Below the pieces are notes generated by a model. That model ran no database searches and was not told the DNA's origin. It saw only the letters and a program-made list of their open reading frames with translations. A stretch of 10,996 bases of DNA, taken from contig JALOSK010000044.1 of the NCBI GenBank assembly GCA_025458465.1, positions 1 to 10,996 of the forward strand, read 5' to 3'. This stretch comes from Sandarakinorhabdus sp. (lineage in GTDB: Bacteria; Pseudomonadota; Alphaproteobacteria; Sphingomonadales; Sphingomonadaceae). The position numbers and the translations under genes are program-made. This document shows, piece after piece, positions 1-5,951 of the stretch; positions within the stretch are counted from its first letter, which is position 1; each line of letters starts with the position of its first letter.

Positions 1-171
1 GATGTGCGCCAGCCGCGCGGTGAGCGCGCGCGTCTTGCCGGTGCCGGCGCCGGCGAGGATCAGCACCGGGCCTTCGGTTGTGGTCACCGCCTGACGCTGC
101 GGCGCGTTCAGGCCGGCCAGCCAGGGCGGCTCTGCCGCCGGGCTGGCGGTGGATTGGGGGGCGGGCTCCAT
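1..171 (-). CDS. uvrD: UvrD/PcrA-family ATP-dependent DNA helicase, N-terminal part
   Basis: Only the first 57 codons are present; the rest lies beyond the left edge. Reading the minus strand from the ATG at 171-169 gives a short Pro/Ala-rich leader, then LNAPQRQAV (residues 21-29), the Q-motif of superfamily 1 helicases that contacts adenine, then GAGTGKT (residues 41-47), the Walker A ATP-binding loop. This arrangement is typical of UvrD, PcrA and Rep. Such enzymes unwind DNA 3' to 5' in nucleotide excision and mismatch repair. I chose the ATG at 171 because it places the Q-motif about 20 residues in, as in the family; the only in-frame alternative just upstream is a TTG inside the promoter. 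No Shine-Dalgarno sequence precedes it. The gene diverges from the GGDEF-EAL gene, and a LexA box lies 4 bases upstream of its start. UvrD, PcrA and Rep cannot be told apart from this fragment. Confidence 0.88.
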   Translation of the reverse strand, partial: MEPAPQSTASPAAEPPWLAGLNAPQRQAVTTTEGPVLILAGAGTGKTRALTARLAHI

Positions 172-175
172 GCGT

Positions 176-190
176 GAACAAGTATGGAAC
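176..190 (-). promoter_or_regulatory. LexA (SOS) box of the alphaproteobacterial type, upstream of uvrD
   Basis: On the minus strand the sequence is GTTCCATACTTGTTC, an exact GTTC-N7-GTTC direct repeat, which is the LexA-binding consensus established for alphaproteobacteria. It ends 4 bases before the uvrD start codon and covers the candidate -10 element, the place where a bound repressor would block transcription. With about 105 positions on two strands in this gap, a chance match to eight fixed bases is expected roughly 0.003 times. LexA control of this gene is an inference from sequence and position. Confidence 0.72.
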
Positions 191-207
191 AACGCTGCCC
201 CTGCCAA
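181..207 (-). promoter_or_regulatory. Candidate sigma-70 promoter of uvrD
   Basis: On the minus strand, TTGGCA (202-207) matches the -35 consensus at 5 of 6 positions, and CATACT (181-186) matches the -10 consensus at 4 of 6, with 15 bases between them, slightly short of the usual 16-18. Transcription would start near 172-175, giving almost no leader before the ATG. The -10 lies inside the LexA box, which supports the assignment. This rests on motif reading only. Confidence 0.45.
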
Positions 208-224
208 GCCGGAATCATGCACAT

Positions 225-235
225 CGATTCAATCG
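225..235. repeat. Short perfect inverted repeat in the uvrD / GGDEF-EAL intergenic region
   Basis: CGATTCAATCG has two 5-base arms (CGATT and AATCG) around one central base. It lies in the 119-base gap between two divergent genes, upstream of the candidate uvrD -35 and 55 bases before the GGDEF-EAL start. It could be an operator half-site for a dimeric regulator or simply chance. No regulator gene lies nearby. Confidence 0.25.
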
Positions 236-290
236 CGCGGCTTTGCCGCCGTTGCCGGCTGTGGAAACCGCCGCAACGGGAATGACGTGC

Positions 291-2657
291 ATGACTGCGA
301 TGCTGGTGCCGCCGGTGCGGCAAATGCGCGATGTGGGCTGGAAACAGGTGCTGGGCCTGGGCCAGGGCGCAGACGCGTTCTGGCAGCAGGTGCGCGGCGA
401 ACAGATTGCCCAGCTTGATCGCAACGTGCCGTTCAACGTCTTCCTGCTCAGCGTCAATCTGGTCGTGCTGCTGGGCGCGTTTGGCGCGGCCGTGCCGTTC
501 GCGGCGCTGGCGCCCTGGCTGGCCGGCATCGTCATCCTGTCCCTGCTGTGGAGCCTGCGTGCGCTGCGCAGCAAGGCGCCATCCGAAGCCCCACAGGCCA
601 GTCTGGCGCGCTGCTGGCGCATCGCCGCCGAAGTGGGCGTGCTGGGCCTGTGCTGGGCCGGCCTTGTCGTCACGCTGATGCCGGCCCTGCCGGCCAATGG
701 ACAAGCGGTGCTGATGCTGTTTTCCCTGCTGTTCCTGGGCGCCACCACCAACTGCGCTGCCACGCTGGCGCAGGCGGCCGTGCTGCTGTGCATGGGCATC
801 GGGGCCGGCATGGTGCTGGCGGTGCCGGATGGTGCGCCGCTGGATGTGCCGCTGGTGTGGCTGGCACTGGGCAGCTTCATCCTGGTCAAGTTGCGCGCCG
901 CGCTGGTGGTCACGCACGCGACGATGGCCCGGCTGAAAAGCGAGGCGGAACTGCACGAACAGGGCGAGGTGGTGCGCCTGCTGCTGAACGAATATGAAGC
1001 CAACGGATCGGATTGGCTGCTGGAACTCGATGCCCTGGGCCGGCTGTGCCACGTCACGCAGCGTTTTGCCGATGTGGCGCGGCGGCGGCGCGGCGATCTG
1101 CTGGGGCAGCCGTTGCTGGCGCTGCTCGATCCGGTGGAAGGCGGCGCCGGCACGGCAGCGCTGGCCCATGCGCTCAGCACGCGGGCGCCGTTTCGTGATC
1201 TGGTGGTGCCGGTGCCGTTGGGCCGGGAAACGCGCTGGTGGGCGCTGTCGGGCACGCCCCGCTTCGATGGCGAGGGGGCGTTCGGCGGCTTCCGCGGCGT
1301 TGGCCGCGATGTGACCGAGGCGCGGCGCGCGCATGAACGCATTGCGCTGCTGGCGCGCTTCGATCCGCTCACCGGGCTGGCCAATCGCAGCCTGTTCCGG
1401 GAAACGCTGGACGACGTGGTGGAACGTGCCTGCCGGTCTGGCCGGCCGGCGGCGCTGCTGTTCGTCGATCTCGATCGCTTCAAGGCGGTGAACGATTGTT
1501 TCGGCCATGCCGCCGGCGATCTGCTGCTGCGCCAGGTGGCGCAGCGCCTGCAGGGGCTGGTGAAGGGGCAGGCCACGGTGGCGCGGCTGGGCGGCGATGA
1601 ATTCGCCATCGTGCTGCCGCACGCCGATGCCGAACGTGCCGGTCAGCTGGCGGCGCGTGCGGTGCAGGCGATGGCCCGGCCGTTCCCGCTGGGCGATGAT
1701 GGGCGGGCCGGCGCGGCGGTGGTCGGCGCCTCCATCGGCTGGGCGCTGGCGCCAGAGGATGCGCGCTCGCCCGAAGCCTTGCTGAAGGCCGCCGATCTGG
1801 CGCTGTATCGCGTGAAGGAAGATGGCCGCGGCGCTGCCCTGCGCTTCAGTGCCGGGATGGCGGCGGCCGCCGCGCAGCGCCGGCAGCTGGAAGCCGATCT
1901 GGTCGAAGCGCAGGCGCGCGGCCAGCTTTCACTGGCGTTCCAGCCGATCGTTGATGCCAGCGATGAACGCATCACCGGGTTCGAGGCGCTGCTGCGCTGG
2001 CGCCATCCCGAACTGGGCGACATCGCGCCGCTGGATTTCGTGCCGCTGGCCGAGGAAACCGGCCTGATCGTGCCCATTGGCCACTGGGTGATCGAAGCCG
2101 CGCTGGCCGAAGCCGCGCACTGGCCGACGCACATTGGCATCGCGGTCAACCTGTCGCCCGCGCAGATGGAGGATGCCGATCTGCCCGACATCATCGCCGC
2201 CGCGCTGGCCCGCCACGGCGTTGCCCCGGCGCGGCTGGAGCTGGAGATCACCGAAAGCCTGTTCCTGGCCGAAAAGCCGGCCATTGCCAGCGTGCTGGCC
2301 CGGCTGACGGCGATGGGGATAAGCTTTGCGCTGGATGATTTCGGCACCGGTTACAGCTCGCTGGGGACGTTGAAGAAGGCCAGTTTCAGCCGCATCAAGA
2401 TCGATCGCAGCTTCGTGCAGCGGGCAGCGGCAAACGGCGACGAGGGCCATGATGGCGAAGCTGGAGCGATCATCCAGGCCATCGTGCGGCTGGCCGCCAG
2501 CCTCGACATGGCGACGACGGCAGAAGGCACCGAAACCCGCGCCGCCTTCGATCTGGTGCGGCAGCTGGGCTGCACCCAGGCGCAGGGCTGGCTGTTCGGC
2601 AAGCCGATGCCGCCGGATGCCGCGCGCAAGCTGGTGTCGGCCTCAGTCCTCGCCTGA
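291..2657 (+). CDS. Membrane-anchored PAS-GGDEF-EAL protein (diguanylate cyclase/phosphodiesterase)
   Basis: A 788-residue inner-membrane protein for cyclic-di-GMP turnover. Residues about 48-205 contain roughly six hydrophobic segments, an integral-membrane sensor I cannot assign to a named MASE family. A PAS-like domain (about 238-343) follows, then GGDEF (about 352-515) with DPLTGLANR at 358-366 and an intact GGDEF at 434-438. The inhibitory I-site RxxD is replaced by K425-G-Q-A428, so product feedback at that site should be absent. The EAL domain (about 530-785) keeps E565, N620, E652, D682-D683, K703, E745 and Q765, the usual metal and catalytic residues, so phosphodiesterase activity is plausible; which activity dominates cannot be read from sequence. 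A His/acidic stretch at about 712-724 enlarges the loop after DRSFV. The start is uncertain: ATGs at 282, 291, 300 and 324 are in frame. I prefer 291 because GGGA (278-281) sits 9 bases upstream. Further 5' extension would read through uvrD. The 3' end overlaps nudC by 15 bases, tail to tail. Confidence 0.9.
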   Translation: MTAMLVPPVRQMRDVGWKQVLGLGQGADAFWQQVRGEQIAQLDRNVPFNVFLLSVNLVVLLGAFGAAVPFAALAPWLAGIVILSLLWSLRALRSKAPSEAPQASLARCWRIAAEVGVLGLCWAGLVVTLMPALPANGQAVLMLFSLLFLGATTNCAATLAQAAVLLCMGIGAGMVLAVPDGAPLDVPLVWLALGSFILVKLRAALVVTHATMARLKSEAELHEQGEVVRLLLNEYEANGSDWLLELDALGRLCHVTQRFADVARRRRGDLLGQPLLALLDPVEGGAGTAALAHALSTRAPFRDLVVPVPLGRETRWWALSGTPRFDGEGAFGGFRGVGRDVTEARRAHERIALLARFDPLTGLANRSLFRETLDDVVERACRSGRPAALLFVDLDRFKAVNDCFGHAAGDLLLRQVAQRLQGLVKGQATVARLGGDEFAIVLPHADAERAGQLAARAVQAMARPFPLGDDGRAGAAVVGASIGWALAPEDARSPEALLKAADLALYRVKEDGRGAALRFSAGMAAAAAQRRQLEADLVEAQARGQLSLAFQPIVDASDERITGFEALLRWRHPELGDIAPLDFVPLAEETGLIVPIGHWVIEAALAEAAHWPTHIGIAVNLSPAQMEDADLPDIIAAALARHGVAPARLELEITESLFLAEKPAIASVLARLTAMGISFALDDFGTGYSSLGTLKKASFSRIKIDRSFVQRAAANGDEGHDGEAGAIIQAIVRLAASLDMATTAEGTETRAAFDLVRQLGCTQAQGWLFGKPMPPDAARKLVSASVLA

Positions 2658-3548
2658 TTCCACCCAGCTTTTCAGCAGCGTGTGGGCGATGGCCAGCGGC
2701 GGCGGCGCCAGGAAATCGCCTGTCCCGGCCAGGGCGGCGCGCACTTCGTCCTTCGTCACCCAGCGCACTTCCTCAAGTTCTTCCTCGTCCAGCCGCACTT
2801 CGAAACCCTCGGCTTCGGCAAAGGCGGCGATCATCAGGCTGGACGGGAAGGGCCACGGCTGGCTGGCCAGATAGCGCACGCGGCCCGTGGTGATGCCGGC
2901 TTCCTCGAACAATTCGCGGCGCACGGCTTCCTCCAGGCTTTCGCCCGGCTCCACGAAGCCGGCCAGTGCCGACAGGAAGCGCCGGGGAAAGCGCGGGCCG
3001 CGGCCGATCAGGGCATGGCCGTCTTTCACGGCCAGCATGATCACCACCGGATCGACGCGCGGGAAATGTTCGGCCTTGCAGGCCTCGCACTGGCGGGCAT
3101 AGCCGGCCTTGGCCAGCACCGTCTTGCCGCCGCACACCGCGCAATAACCGTGGCGCTGGTGCCAATCGATCACGCTGCGCGCCTGCGCCACGATGGCGGC
3201 TTCGTGCGCCGGCAGCAGCGCGCCGGCCTGGCGGGCATCCATCACCGTGCCGCCGAAATCCGCCACCAGTTCATCGGCCGGCGCGGCGGCAGCAAAGCGC
3301 GGCGCCTCTCCATCCACGCCCAGGAAGATCGACAGCGCATCGTGCGGCACATCGGAACGATAGGCCCACAGGATCGACGGCGTCTCCCCGGCGCGCACCA
3401 CCGGGTTCAACTTGTCCAGCACCAGCCAGCGCGCATCGCTGCGGGCGCGCATGGCGATCAGCGCGCCGGCATCGCGCCTGATCTCGTCGGCGCGGTCCAG
3501 CCGGTTGCCGGTGAAGCCCGTTGCGGGGATATCGGAAAACATCGTCAT
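2643..3548 (-). CDS. nudC: NAD(H) pyrophosphatase NudC (Nudix hydrolase)
   Basis: A 301-residue cytoplasmic Nudix hydrolase of the NudC type, a family that splits NADH to NMNH and AMP and removes NAD caps from RNA 5' ends. After a divergent N-terminal domain, a zinc ribbon has C136, C139, C154 and C157. The Nudix box runs from G197 to I219 and fits GX5EX7REUXEEXGU, with the metal-binding RELFEE at 211-216. The motif SQPWPFPSS at 229-237 is the NudC signature that separates it from other Nudix enzymes. No expected catalytic residue is missing. The start ATG (3548-3546) overlaps the mutY stop as ATGA, and GAGG lies 4 bases before it inside mutY, which suggests translational coupling. A second ATG two codons on (3542) is an alternative start with longer SD spacing. 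The gene is the downstream member of a mutY-nudC unit, and its last 15 bases overlap the 3' end of the GGDEF-EAL gene, leaving no room for an intergenic terminator. Confidence 0.95.
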   Translation of the reverse strand: MTMFSDIPATGFTGNRLDRADEIRRDAGALIAMRARSDARWLVLDKLNPVVRAGETPSILWAYRSDVPHDALSIFLGVDGEAPRFAAAAPADELVADFGGTVMDARQAGALLPAHEAAIVAQARSVIDWHQRHGYCAVCGGKTVLAKAGYARQCEACKAEHFPRVDPVVIMLAVKDGHALIGRGPRFPRRFLSALAGFVEPGESLEEAVRRELFEEAGITTGRVRYLASQPWPFPSSLMIAAFAEAEGFEVRLDEEELEEVRWVTKDEVRAALAGTGDFLAPPPLAIAHTLLKSWVESGED

Positions 3549-4612
3549 GCCGCCTCTTTCGCCCCTGTCTGCCCCGGTTGTCGCGCCAGGCCCAGCCGCG
3601 CCGCCTTCTGGAACACGGTGGGCAGGCCGGCAAGATCATCCATCGCCAGCCACGCCGCGCCCGGCAGGTCAAGCGGCAGCGGTGCGGGCAGGGCCAGCCG
3701 TGCCACCGCCAGTTCCAGTTCGAAATGGGTGAAGCCGTGGCGCACCACCCCCAGCGCCTGCCAGCTGCCCACGATTGGTGGTTCGGCATCCGGCCCGGCC
3801 CAATCGCAACTGGGCAGGGCGCGCATCCCGCCCAGCAGGCCCCTGGCCGGCCGCACCATGGTGAGCACCTGGCCGCCCGCCTCGATCCACCAGGCGGTGC
3901 CGTGGCGCAGGGGGCGCGGCTTCTTCGCGGCCTTCACCGGAAAATCCTCCGGATTGCCGGCGGCGCGGGCGGCGCAGGCAGCCGCGATCGGGCAGGCAAG
4001 GCAGCGCGGACTGCGCGGCGTGCACACGCGCCGGGCCAGATCCATGATCCCTTGCGCGAAATCACCGGCCTGGCCCGGCGGCACATTGGGCGCCAGCGCG
4101 GCGCGGATGGCGGGCCGGGCGGCGGGCAGCGGCTGCGATATGGCGAACATGCGGCTGGTCACGCGTTCCACATTGCCATCGATCACCACGGCATCTTGGC
4201 CAAAGCCGAAGGCGGCGACAGCGGCGGCGGTGTAATCGCCGATGCCGGGCAGGGCGCGCAGGGCCGCTTCGCTGCCCGGAAAGCGCCCGCCATGTTCGGC
4301 CACCACGGCGCGCGCGCAGGCCAGAAGGTTGCGGGCGCGCGCGTAATAGCCAAGGCCCGCCCACGCCTGCATCACCTGCGCATCATCGGCCGCCGCCAGC
4401 GCCACAACACTGGGCCAGCGGCGGGTGAAATGCTGGAAATAGGGGGTGGCGGCCTCCACCGTCGTCTGTTGCAGCATGATTTCCGAAAGCCACACGCGGT
4501 AGGGCCAATCGGGATCGGCGGGCAGCGTCTGGCCGGGCGGGTTGCGCCACGGCAGGCAGCGCGCATGGGCGCGATACCAGTCGAGAAGGGCAAGGGGCCA
4601 GCTTTCGGTCAC
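3545..4612 (-). CDS. mutY: A/G-specific adenine DNA glycosylase MutY
   Basis: A 355-residue base-excision repair glycosylase that removes adenine paired with 8-oxoguanine. The catalytic glutamate is E44 in SEIMLQQT (43-50). GLGYYARARNL lies at 87-97, the helix-hairpin-helix LPGIGDYTA at 121-129, and the catalytic aspartate D145 in DGNVERV. A [4Fe-4S] cluster loop has the exact MutY spacing C197-X6-C204-X2-C207-X5-C213. The C-terminal Nudix-like domain (about 235-335), which reads 8-oxoG, contains FTHFELE at 294-300. Length and motifs are normal. I chose the GTG at 4612-4610 because it leaves nine residues before the conserved LLDWY; the open frame continues upstream to 4774 but would run antisense into dciA and adds non-MutY sequence. 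No Shine-Dalgarno precedes the GTG. It is transcribed with nudC (4-base overlap) and diverges from dciA, with only 25 bases between the two start codons. Confidence 0.95.
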   Translation of the reverse strand: MTESWPLALLDWYRAHARCLPWRNPPGQTLPADPDWPYRVWLSEIMLQQTTVEAATPYFQHFTRRWPSVVALAAADDAQVMQAWAGLGYYARARNLLACARAVVAEHGGRFPGSEAALRALPGIGDYTAAAVAAFGFGQDAVVIDGNVERVTSRMFAISQPLPAARPAIRAALAPNVPPGQAGDFAQGIMDLARRVCTPRSPRCLACPIAAACAARAAGNPEDFPVKAAKKPRPLRHGTAWWIEAGGQVLTMVRPARGLLGGMRALPSCDWAGPDAEPPIVGSWQALGVVRHGFTHFELELAVARLALPAPLPLDLPGAAWLAMDDLAGLPTVFQKAARLGLARQPGQTGAKEAA

Positions 4613-4637
4613 GCCGCGTCTATGGCATGGGTTGGCG
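4613..4637. promoter_or_regulatory. 25-base divergent start region between mutY and dciA
   Basis: The two start codons are 25 bases apart, so the promoters must overlap each other or the coding ends. One near-symmetric element could serve both directions: CTATGG (4620-4625) on the plus strand and CATAGA (complement of 4619-4624) on the minus strand, both weak -10-like hexamers. On the minus strand initiation would fall close to 4612, the GTG of mutY. No good -35 is visible on either side and no Shine-Dalgarno precedes either start. This is a tentative motif reading. Confidence 0.3.
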
Positions 4638-5168
4638 ATGCCGAAAACGCCCCCGAAGCCCGCGCCTGCTGCGCCGAAACCGCGCGAGACGCCGCAACGC
4701 GCCGGCCGGGCGCGGCCGATTGCCGATCTGGTGGGCGACGTTGGCGGGCAGGCCTTTCGCCGCTTTGGTTTCACCCAGGCTGCGCTGATCGAGCGATGGG
4801 CCGAAATCGTTGGCCCGGCCTATGCCCGCCACTGCCGGCCGCTGCGGCTGCGCTTTCCGCGCGGCCAGAAGGATCAGGGCACGCTGGCCATTGCCGCCAC
4901 CAGCGCGCTGGCGCCGATGCTGGCCCATGTGCAGCCGCAGATCATCGAACGCGCCAACCGCATCCTGGGCCATGCCGCCGTGGCGCGAATCGTGGTGGAG
5001 CAGGGGGAGGCGATGACGCCACCACCCGCCCCGCCGCCCGCGCCCGCGCCGATTCCGGAAGCCACGCGATCGACGTTGAAGGATATTGCCGATCCCGATC
5101 TCAGGGCCACGCTGGAATCGCTGGCGCAGGCGCTGGCCGGCAGCAGCGGGCCGCCGAAAATCCGCTGA
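4638..5168 (+). CDS. dciA: DciA-like protein (DUF721), putative replicative-helicase loader
   Basis: A 176-residue protein of the DUF721/DciA family, whose characterised members bind the replicative helicase DnaB and help place it on DNA in bacteria lacking DnaC or DnaI. The N-terminal 25 residues are Pro/Lys-rich. The DUF721 core spans about 26-124, with the family pattern W54-x2-IVG, a conserved H65 followed by P68, and the tract from about 104 to 121 that includes GHAAVARIVV. A Pro-rich linker (128-140) leads to a C-terminal helix with DPDLR at 152-156, which I recall from alphaproteobacterial members of the family. The ATG at 4638 was chosen because it avoids overlap with mutY and fits the usual length; an in-frame TTG at 4632 is possible. 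No strong Shine-Dalgarno is present. Head-to-head with mutY and ahead of two DsbA-like genes and smc, it occupies a position I know from related genomes. Membership of DUF721 is secure; the loading role here is inferred. Confidence 0.85.
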   Translation: MPKTPPKPAPAAPKPRETPQRAGRARPIADLVGDVGGQAFRRFGFTQAALIERWAEIVGPAYARHCRPLRLRFPRGQKDQGTLAIAATSALAPMLAHVQPQIIERANRILGHAAVARIVVEQGEAMTPPPAPPPAPAPIPEATRSTLKDIADPDLRATLESLAQALAGSSGPPKIR

Positions 5169-5203
5169 ACCTCCCTGCGCAGGCGGCGCGTTGCCATCGG
5201 GGC

Positions 5204-5233
5204 TTGGCGCTGGCCGCCGCACCGCGCTACAGG
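5204..5233 (+). promoter_or_regulatory. Candidate promoter of the dsbA-like/dsbA-like/smc operon
   Basis: In the 72-base gap after dciA, TTGGCG (5204-5209) resembles a -35 element and TACAGG (5228-5233) a -10 element, 18 bases apart. Read as CTTGGC and CTACAG, they also fit the alphaproteobacterial variant CTTGAC/CTATAT at 5 and 4 of 6 positions. Initiation would fall near 5240, just before the ATG at 5241, giving a near-leaderless transcript. The proposed -10 overlaps the gene's AGGA Shine-Dalgarno (5231-5234), so both readings cannot hold on the same transcript: an RNA begun here would lack that site. Confidence 0.35.
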
Positions 5234-5240
5234 ATGGGGA

Positions 5241-5951
5241 ATGCGCATCGCCCTCACCCTGATGACTGCCGCCGTTCTGGCCGTGCCCGCCGTTGCCCAG
5301 CCGGCTGCCAACTGGGCCGCCCGCATCGCCACCACGGCGCAAGGCGGCATCTTGATCGGCAACCCCAATGCGCCGGTGAAGCTGGTCGAGTTCGGCAGCC
5401 TCACCTGCCCGCACTGCCGGGCGTTCCACGAAGCCGGCCTGCCGGGCCTGCGCGCGCGCGGGCTGAGTGCGGGGCAGATCAGTTACGAATATCGCCCCTT
5501 CACCCTCAATGGCATCGATCTGATGGCTGGCCTGCTGATGCAATGCCAGCCGGCGACGCAGGCCTGGGCCTTCGTCAACCGTGTCTATGCCCGGCAGGAT
5601 GAACTGGTGGCACCCTTCATGCAGATCAGCGAGGCGGATCGCGCCTCCGTGGCCGCCCTCCCGTCCGACGCGCAGGGGCCAAGGATGGCCGAACTGGGCA
5701 AGCTGCCGGACTTCGCGGCCGCCGCCGGCATTGCGCGCGCCCGTTATGATGCCTGCCTTGCTGCCAAGCCGGGCATGGACAGGCTGCTCGCCATCCGCAG
5801 CGATGCGGTGCAGACCCACGGGTTGACCGGCACGCCCAGCTTCCTGATCAACGGCAAGATGCAGAAGGATGTGTTCGACTGGGCGGCGCTGGAGCCGTTG
5901 CTGGTCGCCGCCGTCAAATCCGCCCCCACCCCGCGTTCGAGGACCAAATGA
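5241..5951 (+). CDS. Periplasmic DsbA-like thiol:disulfide oxidoreductase
   Basis: A 236-residue exported protein with a thioredoxin fold. The signal peptide is residues 1-19 with an AVA-Q cleavage site. The active site is C56-P-H-C59 (CPHC, as in DsbA), preceded by the KLVEF strand (47-51), and the cis-proline loop is TGTP at 196-199. A helical insertion lies between them. Two further cysteines, C102 and C172, match positions in the downstream paralogue and may form a second disulfide, as known in alpha-DsbA proteins such as that of Wolbachia. The expected role is oxidising cysteine pairs in exported proteins; isomerase or reductase activity cannot be excluded, and no DsbB partner is in the window. 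The start is ATG 5241, with AGGA (5231-5234) 6 bases upstream. The stop overlaps the next gene as ATGA, so the two are probably translated together. The basic tail RSRTK (232-236) lacks similarity to the paralogue. Confidence 0.88.
   Translation: MRIALTLMTAAVLAVPAVAQPAANWAARIATTAQGGILIGNPNAPVKLVEFGSLTCPHCRAFHEAGLPGLRARGLSAGQISYEYRPFTLNGIDLMAGLLMQCQPATQAWAFVNRVYARQDELVAPFMQISEADRASVAALPSDAQGPRMAELGKLPDFAAAAGIARARYDACLAAKPGMDRLLAIRSDAVQTHGLTGTPSFLINGKMQKDVFDWAALEPLLVAAVKSAPTPRSRTK
5939..5943 (+). promoter_or_regulatory. Ribosome binding site of the lipoprotein DsbA-like gene
   Basis: GAGGA lies within the last codons of the upstream gene. It is 4 bases before the first of two consecutive ATGs (5948) and 7 before the second (5951). 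The second spacing is closer to ideal, so translation may begin at either; the proteins would differ by one methionine. Confidence 0.55.

Noticed and set aside
78..290. N-terminal extension of the GGDEF-EAL protein up to base 78
   Set aside because: It would run antisense through the uvrD start and the LexA box, and the added residues are Arg/Pro-rich with no similarity to a sensor domain. Starts at 282-324 fit better.
108..1622. Long minus-strand open frames (about 460-500 codons) opposite the GGDEF-EAL gene
   Set aside because: Their translations are low-complexity Arg/Gln/His- or Ser/Ala-rich with no recognisable domain, while the plus strand carries intact PAS, GGDEF and EAL motifs. GC-rich DNA yields such antisense frames routinely.
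2643..2657. Stem-loop TCAG...CTGA as a transcription terminator between GGDEF-EAL and nudC
   Set aside because: The arms are only 4 bases and arise from the two opposed stop codons themselves; there is no longer stem and no T-tract.
4613..4774. N-terminal extension of MutY beyond the GTG at 4612
   Set aside because: The extra 54 codons overlap dciA head-on and give basic, Cys/Pro-rich sequence unlike any MutY N-terminus.
3521..5602. A 693-codon plus-strand open frame antisense to mutY and running through dciA into the first dsbA-like gene
   Set aside because: It overlaps three genes with clear family motifs in other frames and its own translation shows no domain, only Gly/Arg/Ala-rich sequence.
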